A DNA stretch of 64,000 nt, from assembly GCA_020161265.1 (NCBI GenBank), contig JAIUOC010000003.1, positions 489,024-553,023 on the forward strand, given 5' to 3'. The notes below the pieces were generated by a model. The model did no database searches and was not told the origin of the DNA. It worked only from the letters and a program-made list of their open reading frames with translations. The position numbers and the translations under genes were made by a program. Numbering within the stretch: position 1 is the stretch's first letter; every line of letters starts with the position of its first letter. This document shows positions 33,715 to 42,966 of the stretch, piece by piece. This DNA is from Chloroflexota bacterium. GTDB lineage: Bacteria > Chloroflexota > Chloroflexia > Chloroflexales > Herpetosiphonaceae.

Positions 33715-35364
33715 TTAATAAAAATCAGCAAAGCCCTCGCGATCAAGCCGTTCGAGCATGGCCTGAATTTTGGCTTGTGATTGAGGATATTCAGCAAACA
33801 ATTGGGCTAAACTGCGTAAACCATTGCGAAAGCGTGGGCTATCGTCACCCCGCAATTTGGGCAGCAATTTTTGCTTAATTTGCAAATCGAATGCTGTATT
33901 GAGTGGCATAATCCCCTCGGCTCCTTCCAAATAGCGCCCAATCTCTTCGACCGTGCGATATCCAAATGGATGCCCAAGGCTAGCCAAAATCGGCTGTAAT
34001 TCAAGCAATAATTGCCATGCGGTTGGATTAAACGGACGGCGATAACTGGCTCGCCATGCCGCTAAATCGACTTCGGTAAGTTCAATTACATTTGCTCGAT
34101 CAAGCAGTTTGTCGCTGAGCGTAAAGGTGCTTTCATCAACATTAACCGTGCCGATGATATGCACATTTAATGGTAAACGCAGCGGATTACGCACGCTCTC
34201 GCCATCAACCGTTTGGGCAACTTCTTGGGGAATACCCAAATCGATCAGGTGTTCGGCGGTTTCGAGCGCACTCAAAATTGGCGCTAAATAATATTCAGGC
34301 CGCGCCAAATTCAGTTCATCAAGGCATAGAAAATAGGGATTAGCCGGATCAGCGCTGGCTCGCAGCAATAACCGCAACGTAGGCGTTGGCTGGAACGTTT
34401 GAGTTAATGCATTGAAATAGCCCAGCAAATCGCGAGCATTATGCCAATCGGGCTGCACCGCCACCGCCAAATAATAGGGATTATCGCTGTGTGGCGCGAT
34501 TTGGTGTACCGCATCGGCATAGACGCGAGTCAAACGGGTTTTGCCCGTGCCCGAAATCCCAGGCAAAATCACCAAGGGCTTGGTTTGCAGCGCAATGTGG
34601 TACGAACGCAACACAGCATCGGGATAGATAAAGCCCCGTTGGCGAATACTAGCGCTAATTTCTTCGATGCTTGGGCTATTGAAACCCGTGGCATAACTTG
34701 GGCGGGCTTCGCGAATATGGCTTGGTGGTAATTCCCACTCCTCTTCGGCAATTTCCATAATTGCTTCATTGAGCGGCAGCAAGGCCAACATATGGTTGAT
34801 CAATTGCTGATTAAATTGTTGGCTATCGTCCAGTGCTTGCTGCCAAGGGTAACTCCAACCTGCCCAAAGATAATTACTACCGCGATTGGCCAGATAATCA
34901 TCGAGCCACAGTTGTTGCTCAGCATGTTCGCCACGGGTATAGCGCACATCGGGCAAACTGCGAATTAACGGCTCCCACAGCACGCGCCCACGATCCCACA
35001 CCGCAGCTAATTCACGTTTGCGCTTATTCCAGAGTTGAATTCCAACCAAAATCCGTTCTTCGCTGCCGCTAACCCCAAGGTAAATATGGCAGCCACGTGG
35101 TGGCCGATCGATCACTACATGATAATCGTCGATTGGATCACGTTGGCGGCCACGATTGACCGCTCTAACGGTTTTGGCACTAACTTCGTATAAGCCCCAC
35201 GTGTTGGGAAATTGGCGGGTTGCAGTGATATCAAGCTGCTCGCTGAGCGCCACCAGAATTGGGTGTAACTGCTCTTGGACGGCATTCCAACGCTCGTTTA
35301 CGCCTTCGACTTGGAGCGCTTGCAAGGCGGCGGTATTCCATTGAATTGGCTCAGGTTGGCTCAC
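33715..35364 (-). CDS. McrB-like AAA+ ATPase, no McrC partner in view
   Basis: Seen: 549 residues; an N-terminal domain of about 240 residues, then an AAA+ core with Walker A PGISGTGKTRL, a VQPDWHNARDLLGYFN motif, Walker B FLCLDELNLARPE and an IIGTVNVDESTFTLSDKLLDR sensor region, all typical of McrB GTPase/ATPases. Known: McrB pairs with McrC nucleases in type IV restriction, but many McrB-like ATPases occur alone. The gene starts 3 bases after the stop of the FHA-ABC gene, so the two are coupled on the minus strand. Inference: either a defence gene or a partner of the signalling locus. No McrC or nuclease gene is nearby. Confidence 0.8.
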   Translation of the reverse strand: MSQPEPIQWNTAALQALQVEGVNERWNAVQEQLHPILVALSEQLDITATRQFPNTWGLYEVSAKTVRAVNRGRQRDPIDDYHVVIDRPPRGCHIYLGVSGSEERILVGIQLWNKRKRELAAVWDRGRVLWEPLIRSLPDVRYTRGEHAEQQLWLDDYLANRGSNYLWAGWSYPWQQALDDSQQFNQQLINHMLALLPLNEAIMEIAEEEWELPPSHIREARPSYATGFNSPSIEEISASIRQRGFIYPDAVLRSYHIALQTKPLVILPGISGTGKTRLTRVYADAVHQIAPHSDNPYYLAVAVQPDWHNARDLLGYFNALTQTFQPTPTLRLLLRASADPANPYFLCLDELNLARPEYYLAPILSALETAEHLIDLGIPQEVAQTVDGESVRNPLRLPLNVHIIGTVNVDESTFTLSDKLLDRANVIELTEVDLAAWRASYRRPFNPTAWQLLLELQPILASLGHPFGYRTVEEIGRYLEGAEGIMPLNTAFDLQIKQKLLPKLRGDDSPRFRNGLRSLAQLFAEYPQSQAKIQAMLERLDREGFADFY

Positions 35365-35366
35365 AA

Positions 35367-38003
35367 CTAGGCTTCATTATCGCGGCGTTTGAGCAACCAA
35401 GCCGTAATTGCCAAACAGGCCATGGTGTAGCCAATCAAAATAAACCAAGTCAGGAAAATATAGCCAGCACTATCGTCGTAGCCCACGGTTGGGAACACTT
35501 CGCAGGTGCTAGGGCTAGGAATTTGGCCCGCGCGACATTTGCCTGGGTCGAATGGCTCGCCCAAACCGCCGATTGAACCATAGGCCTGCATTGCCCAACG
35601 ACTGCCAACCAAGAATGAAACTGGAGCTAGTGCCGCAGGTAAGGGCAGCAAGGCCAAAGCAAACACAATCTGCGGAATTAGCGCAAACGGAATGATGCTC
35701 ATGGCTTTATCCGATGAGCTAGCTGAGGCCGAAATTAACAAGCCAACGCCTAAACCGGTAAGCGATGTGAGGAAGGTTGTGACCAAGAAGCCACCCCAAA
35801 CCCCAAATGGCACCTCCAGCCCAAGGTCAAAATCGACCTTTGTACCCAGAATGACCATCAAAATAATGCTTTGGATGAGACATAAGCCAGCCAAAACCAG
35901 AACTTTGGAACCCAAATAGGGCACGATTTTAAGGTTGGCCAAACGTTCACGCCGATAAATTGGGCCTTCCTTGGTGATTTCGCGGGCTGAATTTAGAATG
36001 CCAAACCAAACTGCGATTGCGCCCAACAAGAACGGCACCATGCGAGCATCAGCCGAATTAGGGCGGCGGAAGGCATCTTCTTTGGCAACCAGAAGCAAAA
36101 TCATGCCAATAATCGGCGCTTGCAATAACATAATTGCAAGGTTGCGTTTATCGGCGGCGATCAAGCGCATATAGCGTTTGGTCATAATCCCAAATTGGCG
36201 CATGGCCGAAACGGGCGGCGGTTTCGGCCTACCCGCTGGAGCCGCCGAGGTGGGAATCGAAGCGCTGACTTGGTTGGGGTAGGCTCCAGGCACCGCAGCT
36301 TGGGGAATTGGCGCTTGTGGCGGAGTCATGACGGGCACTTGCGGCGCACGTTGCAGCCGTTCCCAAACATATTTGCGATAGGCCTCGGAGTTGCGGAAAC
36401 GAATTTCCCACAGCTCAGAGAGCCGTGGCGCTTGGCGCACTTGATTATTGTGTTGCCGCCACGTTTCGAATTCTTGCTTCAACTCGGTCGTTGTTAAAGG
36501 ATGGTTGGGGTCGGCATCACCCTCAAGTTTGGTGTAGATATCGGCAAAATCACCCGATGTTACATTGAAGAAGGTCAAGGCTTCGCTGGGTGGTCCAAAC
36601 CAAACCATGCGCCCATCGGCCATAAACACCACATGATCGCATTGGGTGATGTTGGCAGTGGCGTGAGTTACCAACACAATTGTGCGCCCTGAATCAGCCA
36701 ATTGGCGCAAGGTATACATCATCTTCTTTTCGAGGCCCGGGTCTAGCCCCGAAGTTGGCTCATCGAGAAAGAATAGGCTAGGATCAGCTAATAGCTCAGA
36801 GCTAATTGAAACCCGTTTGCGCTGCCCACCAGAAAGTTGATTAACCTGCTTGCCACGATGAGCGCTCATCTCAACATCTTTGAGCACCCGATCGATCCGC
36901 GCTTCGATTTCGCTGCTGGCAGTGTCGGCGGGCAAGCGGAGCTTGGCGGTATAGCGCAAGGCAACATCGACTGGCAAGCTACTGTGCAAAATATCATCTT
37001 GCGGCACATAGCCCAAAATTGCGCGGTAGGCATCGAAGTTGGCATAATAATCGTCGCCATTGACCAACACCGCGCCTTTATTAGCGCGATTGTAGCCCGA
37101 AAGCGCCCCCATCAGGGTTGATTTACCAGCGCCTGAACCACCAACCAAAGCAATAAATTCGCGTGGTTCAATCACCAACGAAACATTATTGAGAATAACC
37201 CGATTGCCACCGACCAAGCGTACCAATGAATGGGCATCGATCCGCAACGCGCCCCGCTGATCAAATTGATCAAGCGAATTGCCGTCGTAGACCAGCTTAA
37301 ATGGCCCAATTTGAATCACATCGCCGCGATTCAGGCGGGTTGCCGTGATTCGATTACCGTTGACAAATGTGCCATTGGTGCTGCCAAGATCGCGAACGTC
37401 GTGGCCACCTTGGATGGCGCGAATTTCGGCGTGGTTGCGCGATACTTGAGGATTGGGTAAATTGAGCGCCGAGCCTTCGCGGCCAATTGTGACAGCGGGC
37501 TTATTGCTCAAATCGAAGCGGCTAACATGGCCAGCCTCGGCGGGCGGCGTGGCAACCTTTTGATTACGATAGGTGAGGGTGACAAAGTTACCAGTAACCG
37601 GATCGCCAATCCGTACCGAATCGCCATCGTTAAAACTATGGCGGGGCACACGTTGACTTTGGAAGAGCAAACCATTGGTGCTGCCAAGATCGATAATAAC
37701 GTGGCGTTGGCCATCGGGTTCGATCCGCGCATGGTTCGATGACACAAAGCGCGACGACGCAATAATATCGTTATCGGGCTTGCGGCCAAACGTGATTGGT
37801 TGATTGGCTAATGGAATTTGGCGGGGTGCCTGACCAGTTTCTTGCACCTCTAAAAATGCCATCGATGAATGCAGGATGGTTGTGGCCCCACCGCCTAATG
37901 CGGGGTTAGCTTGGTTAGGTGCGGCCTGTTGCGATTTACCACAACTTGGGCAAAACTTCGTATTAGGCTGAATGGCAGCACCGCAGTGGATACAGCGTGT
38001 CAT
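35367..38003 (-). CDS. Zinc-ribbon/FHA-FHA/ABC transporter (ABCG-like)
   Basis: Seen, 878 residues: an N-terminal zinc ribbon (two Cys-x2-Cys pairs: CIHC...CPSC), two FHA domains (about 50-150 with GRKPDNDI and SSNHARIE; about 165-255 with NRGDVI and RNHAEIRA), an ABC ATPase with GGSGAGKSTL, LSGGQRKRV and FFLDEPTSGLD, and a C-terminal ABC2-type membrane domain of about six helices. Known: FHA domains bind phosphothreonine, so the exporter should respond to the kinase in this locus. The start at 38003 follows an ATG at 38006; GGGGGA lies upstream. Followed directly by the McrB-like gene. Confidence 0.9.
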   Translation of the reverse strand: MTRCIHCGAAIQPNTKFCPSCGKSQQAAPNQANPALGGGATTILHSSMAFLEVQETGQAPRQIPLANQPITFGRKPDNDIIASSRFVSSNHARIEPDGQRHVIIDLGSTNGLLFQSQRVPRHSFNDGDSVRIGDPVTGNFVTLTYRNQKVATPPAEAGHVSRFDLSNKPAVTIGREGSALNLPNPQVSRNHAEIRAIQGGHDVRDLGSTNGTFVNGNRITATRLNRGDVIQIGPFKLVYDGNSLDQFDQRGALRIDAHSLVRLVGGNRVILNNVSLVIEPREFIALVGGSGAGKSTLMGALSGYNRANKGAVLVNGDDYYANFDAYRAILGYVPQDDILHSSLPVDVALRYTAKLRLPADTASSEIEARIDRVLKDVEMSAHRGKQVNQLSGGQRKRVSISSELLADPSLFFLDEPTSGLDPGLEKKMMYTLRQLADSGRTIVLVTHATANITQCDHVVFMADGRMVWFGPPSEALTFFNVTSGDFADIYTKLEGDADPNHPLTTTELKQEFETWRQHNNQVRQAPRLSELWEIRFRNSEAYRKYVWERLQRAPQVPVMTPPQAPIPQAAVPGAYPNQVSASIPTSAAPAGRPKPPPVSAMRQFGIMTKRYMRLIAADKRNLAIMLLQAPIIGMILLLVAKEDAFRRPNSADARMVPFLLGAIAVWFGILNSAREITKEGPIYRRERLANLKIVPYLGSKVLVLAGLCLIQSIILMVILGTKVDFDLGLEVPFGVWGGFLVTTFLTSLTGLGVGLLISASASSSDKAMSIIPFALIPQIVFALALLPLPAALAPVSFLVGSRWAMQAYGSIGGLGEPFDPGKCRAGQIPSPSTCEVFPTVGYDDSAGYIFLTWFILIGYTMACLAITAWLLKRRDNEA

Positions 38004-38072
38004 CATTCCCCCTTAAATGCCAAGCTTCATGCAACGAAATTAGCGCTATCTAGTGGCATGGATGAAGGGCTG

Positions 38073-38081
38073 TGCTATAAT
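38073..38081 (+). promoter_or_regulatory. Extended -10 promoter element
   Basis: TGCTATAAT at 38073-38081 is a near-consensus extended -10, about 86 bases before the PP2C start. The -35 at the usual distance is weak. The same TGCTATAATCGC string precedes the kinase gene. Confidence 0.5.
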
Positions 38082-38167
38082 CGCAGCATGTGAGCAGACT
38101 CAAACACGCGCATTATAGCATACTGCTCCAGACCACAACCGTTCCTGCCGAATGGGAGGTTGCTCGA

Positions 38168-39499
38168 ATGAGCCTTGCAACGCCTACTGGCGCTCCATGC
38201 CCTCGCTGTCAGCGCCTTGTTGATGAAACGGCGCGTTTTTGCCGTTATTGCGGCTTTCCGCTACGTTCAGTGGCTACGCCGCCCACATCAACAACGCCCG
38301 AGCCAGCTACGGCAGCCGAGCCGATCGACTATGAAGAAGTTGTTTTACCCGCACCGCGTCGCATTCAGCTTGAAGGCGAGAAGATCAGCCTGCGAGCCTT
38401 GGAACAGATGGTGCATGCTGGCGTTGAATGGTGGCAGATGCGCCTGCAAACTGGTGAAGCAACCCGTGAAGAGGCAATCAGTAGTATTGAAGAGTTGCGG
38501 AAAGCCCTTGGAAGCGTTAGTCATCAGTTGGCTCAAGGCCGTGAAACTATTCGCATTACCACCACGTTAACGCCCGCCCGCCGCTTTCCGCTGGGCTGCT
38601 CGCGCTGCGGCAAGGGCAATCGGGTGAATGCCCGCTATTGTATTGCCTGTGGTAATCCATTGGTGGCCAATGCAGAAAAGGTCCAGCCTATGTCCCAAAC
38701 ACTTCGCTATACTGTTGGCCTGCTTTCCGATGTTGGTACTCGTCGTTCAGTCAACCAAGATTCTGCCTTGGTCGAGCAGTTTCGCTTGCGTGATGGCACG
38801 CCGGTGATCTGTTGTTTGGTGGCTGATGGCATGGGTGGTGCTCAAGGCGGCGAACGGGCCAGCGCCTTGGCTAGTCAAACAATTGTTAATCATCTGCGCG
38901 ATTATAGCCGCAATGTTGATCGCAGCTTTGATGGCTGGCGTGATGTCGTGCGGGCTGCCATCGCTGCGGCCAATAGCACGATCTTTCGCGAAGCTGAGGT
39001 TAAATCAACCTTACGTGGCATGGGCACGACGGTGGTTGTGGCCTTGGTCGTTGGTGAAAAAGCTTGGATTGGCAGCGTTGGTGATTCGCGGGTCTACCTA
39101 TTTAATCGTAAAGGGGTTAGCGAACACACCCAACAAATCGCCCAAATCACGGTTGATCACACCATGGTGGCCCGCTTAGTTGATATTGGCGAGCTAACGC
39201 CTGAGCAAGCCCGTACTCACCCGCGTCGCCATGTGCTCTATCGCTCGGTCGGCGTAGAAGCCACGGTCGAATCGGACATGACTGAGCAGCCACTTGAGGC
39301 TGGCGATTGGCTGTTGCTCTGCTCCGATGGCTTGATCAACGAGCTTTCGGATGAAGAATTGCGTGATGCAGTCTTTGAAGCTTCATCGCCACAAGCATGT
39401 TGTGGCAGCTTGATTGCTATTGCCAATAGTCGTGGGGCACGCGATAATGTGACCGTGGTGTTGTTGTCGGCAGAAGAACGCACCGACCAGCAGCACTAG
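38168..39499 (+). CDS. PP2C-type Ser/Thr phosphatase with two zinc ribbons
   Basis: Seen: 443 residues from the ATG at 38168 (GGGAGG lies about 10 bases upstream; a GTG at 38090 is in frame but less likely). Two zinc ribbons (CPRC...CRYC near 11-28 and CSRC...CIAC near 170-190), then a PP2C domain with VADGMGGAQGGE, GSVGDSRVYL, LLLCSDGLINEL and ARDNVTVVLL. Known: PP2C phosphatases oppose Hanks-type kinases. The gene is divergent from the FHA-ABC gene and just upstream of the kinase. Confidence 0.92.
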   Translation: MSLATPTGAPCPRCQRLVDETARFCRYCGFPLRSVATPPTSTTPEPATAAEPIDYEEVVLPAPRRIQLEGEKISLRALEQMVHAGVEWWQMRLQTGEATREEAISSIEELRKALGSVSHQLAQGRETIRITTTLTPARRFPLGCSRCGKGNRVNARYCIACGNPLVANAEKVQPMSQTLRYTVGLLSDVGTRRSVNQDSALVEQFRLRDGTPVICCLVADGMGGAQGGERASALASQTIVNHLRDYSRNVDRSFDGWRDVVRAAIAAANSTIFREAEVKSTLRGMGTTVVVALVVGEKAWIGSVGDSRVYLFNRKGVSEHTQQIAQITVDHTMVARLVDIGELTPEQARTHPRRHVLYRSVGVEATVESDMTEQPLEAGDWLLLCSDGLINELSDEELRDAVFEASSPQACCGSLIAIANSRGARDNVTVVLLSAEERTDQQH

Positions 39500-39617
39500 T
39501 GGCCTGCGGCTGAAACTAATTAAAGATTGTCTGCGTCTTATGCTGTGACGGCCTTGCGCCAGCGATCACATCCTGATCGTTTTGTCACGATTCTGGGCGC
39601 TTTTTAGCGCAACATCG

Positions 39618-39626
39618 TGCTATAAT
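39618..39626 (+). promoter_or_regulatory. Extended -10 promoter element for the kinase gene
   Basis: TGCTATAAT at 39618-39626, 34 bases before the ATG at 39660. The same extended -10 string precedes the PP2C gene, so both may use the same housekeeping sigma factor. The -35 is weak. Confidence 0.55.
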
Positions 39627-39659
39627 CGCGCTGAGTTGCTGATACGAAGGATTTTCTCC

Positions 39660-41183
39660 ATGAGCGATTTGTTATCTGAAGAAAACTCTAAAACAGGTGC
39701 ATTGCCCCCCGAGTTGATTTTGGGCTATCGCTATTTGCTCAAACAACGGCTTGGGCAGGGCGGCATGGGGGCAGTTTATTTGGCCTATGATCAGCGCCTT
39801 GATATTGATTGCGCGATCAAGGAAATGAGTACCGCCCTGCTTAAAACTGAAGATGAGCGCGAACGCGCCCGCAAATCGTTTCATGAAGAAGCAAAATTGC
39901 TGGCTCGTTTGAATCATCCTAATTTGCCGCGCGTGACCGACCACTTTAGCGACCACGGGCGGGAGTATTTGGTGATGGAGTTTGTGCCAGGCGAAACCTT
40001 GGCGACGATTTTGCGCAATAGTCCGCCGCCATGGCCGGTGGCTGATGTGGTGGCCTTTGCCGAACCACTGACCGAGGTGCTGCACTATTTGCATAGCCGC
40101 ACCCCACCCATTATCTTCCGCGATTTGAAGCCAGCCAATATTATGCGTACTCCTGAAGGTCAAGTAAAGTTGATCGACTTTGGGATTGCTCGCTTGTTTA
40201 AGCCTGGTCAATCGCAAGATACCCAAGCCTTTGGTACGATGGGCTACTCAGCGCCTGAGCAATATGGCACTGGTCAAACTGATGCTCGTTCCGATGTTTA
40301 TGCCTTGGGTGTGTTGCTGCATCAATTAATGACTGGCCATGATCCGATTGCCCAGCCATTTAATGTGCCGTTGGCGCATACGATTAATGCTGCCGTGCCC
40401 GAAGCAATTAGTTCGGTGCTGATGACGGCGATGAGCCATGATCCGCAAACCCGCTTTGCCTCGATGGTGGCGTTGCGCCGTGCCTTATCCAATGCTTCGC
40501 AACAGAGTGCTGATGTGTATGTGGCTCAGCGCCCAGGCACTGCGGCCTTGCCAAATGTTGGTTATGCTCCGTCTGCCCAAATGCGGCCAACATCACAGCC
40601 GTATGGTCAACCAACATCACAGCCATATGGTCAAACTGGTTCGCAACCCTATGGCAAACCTAGCTCACAGCCATATGGTCAACCAACATCACAGCCGTAT
40701 GGTCAACCAACATCACAGCCGTATGGCCAAACTGGCTCGCAACCCTATGGGCCACCAGTGGCGCAGTCGTATGCCCAGCCCTATAGCCCGCCGCCACCGC
40801 CAACCTATGCCCAACCATTTAGCCCGCCAGCACCGCCGATGCATCCAGCAACGCATCATTTGCAGGCTTCAAGCGTGCCCAAGGCCAAAACCACGGGCGT
40901 AGCTCAAACCGCTCAAATTATGGGCTTTTTGAGCTTGCTCTTGACGATTAGCGGCTTTTTCTACGAAGATATGGGGCGAGATGCTGGCATTTTTATGGGC
41001 TTTTTTGGTGGCTTTGCTGGGTTTGTCTCGCTGATCGTTAGTATCGTGGCCATTAGTTTAAAAGCTACCCGCGAATCGATCAAAGGCCGCTCGCAATCGG
41101 TACGTGGCTTGATTTTTGCCACGGTTGCGATGATTCTTGCCTGTGTTGTTTTTGCGATAATTGGCGCAGCAAATCAATACTAA
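39660..41183 (+). CDS. Hanks-type Ser/Thr protein kinase with QPYG repeats and C-terminal membrane helices
   Basis: Seen: 507 residues from the ATG at 39660 (AAGGA 11 bases upstream). Kinase domain about 22-290: glycine loop GQGGMGAVY at 32-40, Lys54 in CAIK, FRD at 153-155 (Phe for His, common in this kinase type), LIDFGIAR and SAPEQY. Then a tandem QPYGQPTSQPYG repeat region (about 310-390), Pro-rich linker, and two or three C-terminal membrane helices. Known: such kinases phosphorylate FHA partners. The neighbours supply an FHA-ABC transporter, a PP2C phosphatase and an FHA protein. Repeats suggest DNA-level slippage. Confidence 0.93.
   Translation: MSDLLSEENSKTGALPPELILGYRYLLKQRLGQGGMGAVYLAYDQRLDIDCAIKEMSTALLKTEDERERARKSFHEEAKLLARLNHPNLPRVTDHFSDHGREYLVMEFVPGETLATILRNSPPPWPVADVVAFAEPLTEVLHYLHSRTPPIIFRDLKPANIMRTPEGQVKLIDFGIARLFKPGQSQDTQAFGTMGYSAPEQYGTGQTDARSDVYALGVLLHQLMTGHDPIAQPFNVPLAHTINAAVPEAISSVLMTAMSHDPQTRFASMVALRRALSNASQQSADVYVAQRPGTAALPNVGYAPSAQMRPTSQPYGQPTSQPYGQTGSQPYGKPSSQPYGQPTSQPYGQPTSQPYGQTGSQPYGPPVAQSYAQPYSPPPPPTYAQPFSPPAPPMHPATHHLQASSVPKAKTTGVAQTAQIMGFLSLLLTISGFFYEDMGRDAGIFMGFFGGFAGFVSLIVSIVAISLKATRESIKGRSQSVRGLIFATVAMILACVVFAIIGAANQY
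40585..40750 (+). repeat. Tandem QPYG-coding repeat
   Basis: At least seven near-identical copies of a unit encoding (T/S)SQPYG(Q/K/P) lie inside the kinase gene, with blocks such as ACATCACAGCCGTATGGTCA repeated at the nucleotide level. A likely site of copy-number variation. Confidence 0.75.
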
Positions 41184-41225
41184 TATTTGTACATTCTTGT
41201 GTGCTCCCTTGTTGAAGGAGGAAGT

Positions 41226-42899
41226 ATGAAGTGTCCAAGCTGTGGACATACGAATGATGGTGGCAACCGTTTTTGTGAATATTGTGGTGCACGACTCGAT
41301 CCGTCGATGAATCAAGAAGCAACCCAAATCGGGGCAGTTCCCAATTTACATACGGATCAAAGTTACGATGCGCCAACCATGTTTGTACCAGCCGATCAGG
41401 CTCCTCCTGCGCCACCAGCCCAAGCGGAGCCAGCAGTCGCCAGTGCGCCAGCCGCGAGCTCGCTCAACTGCGCTGAATGTGGCTATATCAATCAACCAGG
41501 CGACCGCTATTGCGACCAGTGTGGAGCCTCACTCGATGCTGCTCCTGCCGCCGTTGCTCCGGTCGAAGTTGCTGCGGTAGCCACGCCTGCGCCGGTTGCC
41601 AGCGAAGCGGTTACGCCGCCCGATGGTGTGCCAGTTGTACCAGTCGCCGAGCCGCATTTGGCTGAATTAACCAATGTTGCGCCAGCTGAGGAGTTGCCAA
41701 CCGTGCCGATTGATGATCAACAGCCAGTTTCAACTCCTGTGGCCGAAGTCGAGCCAGTTGTGCCAGCCACTGAAGAACCAGTTGCTGTACCTGTAGCCGA
41801 AGTCGAGCCAGTTGTACCAGCGGTTGAAGAACCAGTGGTTGCACCTGTAGCCGAAGTCGAGCCAGTTGTACCAGTAGCTGAGGCTGCCCCAGCAGTTGAC
41901 GAAGAAGCTGTAGCCGCCGAACGCACTGCTTTATCAACAGCGGTGATCGAGCAAGAAGATAATCTGGTGATGTTCGAGCAGATGGCTAATCGTTATGCTG
42001 GCCGCGCCTTGCCTGCGCATATCGCCGCTGGTATCGAAGAAACCAAGGCTAGTTTGGCCGAAGCGCAAGCTAATTTGGCGGCATTTGATCAAGCCCAAGC
42101 TCTGGCCAAGGCTGCTGCTGAAGCCGCTGCTCAGGCTGCCGCCGACGCTGCTGCCGCTGCTGCTGCTCAGCCCGACCCAGAAGAGGTAGCTCGTTTAGAA
42201 GCAGCAATCACCGAACATCAAGATAATTTGGCGATGTTTGAGCAGATGTCAGCGCGTTATGCTGGCCGTGCTTTGCCAGCCCATATCGCTGCTGGCTTGG
42301 AAGAAAGCAAGCATGCCTTGACTGAAGCCGAAGCTGAATTAGCCGCCTTGCTTGGTGGTGCACCCGCTGCGCCTGCCGCTGCGCCAATTCCTTCAGCTCC
42401 GGTCAATACCTATGATGCGCCAACGGTTGCTGCGGCGGCTCCAGCTGAACCAGCGCCAGCTCCGGTTGTGCCTGCCGAACCAGTGCCAGCTCCTGTCGTT
42501 GAGGCCGCGCCAGCATGGGCTGCGCCAACGCCTGCCGAGCCAGTCGCTGCTCCGATTGCTCCACCAGTTCAAGTTACCCCGCATTTGGTGGTTGCTGGTA
42601 GCCAAGTTGTGCTCAACTTGCCAACTGATAAGCAAATTTATGTGATTGGCCGCGAAGATCCGATTAGCGGGATTTATCCTGAGGTCGATTTGACCAACCA
42701 TGGCGGCGAAGGCGGCGGGGTTAGCCGTCAGCATGCTCGCTTGCACAATACTGGCGGCAATTGGACCTTGGAAGATTTGAATAGCACCAACTATTCCAAA
42801 GTCAACGGCCAAAAATTGGCTCCGCATGCGCCAGCTCCAGTCAATCATGGCGATCAACTGCAATTTGGCAAAGTTGTTGTGACTTTGCATTTGCATTAA
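41226..42899 (+). CDS. Zinc-ribbon/coiled-coil-repeat/FHA protein
   Basis: Seen: 557 residues from the ATG at 41226 (AAGGAGG before it). Two zinc ribbons (CPSC...CEYC and CAEC...CDQC), a Pro/Val/Glu repeat region (VAEVEPVVP units), two copies of a helical segment with EDNLVMFEQMANRYAGRAL and EHQDNLAMFEQMSARYAGR, an Ala/Pro-rich linker, and a C-terminal FHA domain with IYVIGRED, SRQHARLHN and DLNSTNYSKVNG. Inference: a scaffold that joins phosphorylated partners. It ends the kinase operon before a terminator. Confidence 0.88.
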   Translation: MKCPSCGHTNDGGNRFCEYCGARLDPSMNQEATQIGAVPNLHTDQSYDAPTMFVPADQAPPAPPAQAEPAVASAPAASSLNCAECGYINQPGDRYCDQCGASLDAAPAAVAPVEVAAVATPAPVASEAVTPPDGVPVVPVAEPHLAELTNVAPAEELPTVPIDDQQPVSTPVAEVEPVVPATEEPVAVPVAEVEPVVPAVEEPVVAPVAEVEPVVPVAEAAPAVDEEAVAAERTALSTAVIEQEDNLVMFEQMANRYAGRALPAHIAAGIEETKASLAEAQANLAAFDQAQALAKAAAEAAAQAAADAAAAAAAQPDPEEVARLEAAITEHQDNLAMFEQMSARYAGRALPAHIAAGLEESKHALTEAEAELAALLGGAPAAPAAAPIPSAPVNTYDAPTVAAAAPAEPAPAPVVPAEPVPAPVVEAAPAWAAPTPAEPVAAPIAPPVQVTPHLVVAGSQVVLNLPTDKQIYVIGREDPISGIYPEVDLTNHGGEGGGVSRQHARLHNTGGNWTLEDLNSTNYSKVNGQKLAPHAPAPVNHGDQLQFGKVVVTLHLH

Positions 42900-42913
42900 T
42901 CTGTGAGTTTATG

Positions 42914-42948
42914 ACCCGCGCTTATCGTTGCTGATAGGCGCGGGTTCT
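42914..42948 (+). terminator. Rho-independent terminator of the kinase/FHA operon
   Basis: Stem of about 13 bp (42914-42926 with 42933-42945, one wobble pair), 6-base loop, followed by TCTTT. Ends the zinc-ribbon/FHA transcript. Confidence 0.75.
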
Positions 42949-42966
42949 TTGTATTTGGAGTATTTA

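Noticed and set aside
33715..35364. Type IV restriction (McrBC) call for the McrB-like gene
   Set aside because: No McrC or nuclease gene is adjacent; the upstream neighbour is an ABC transporter.
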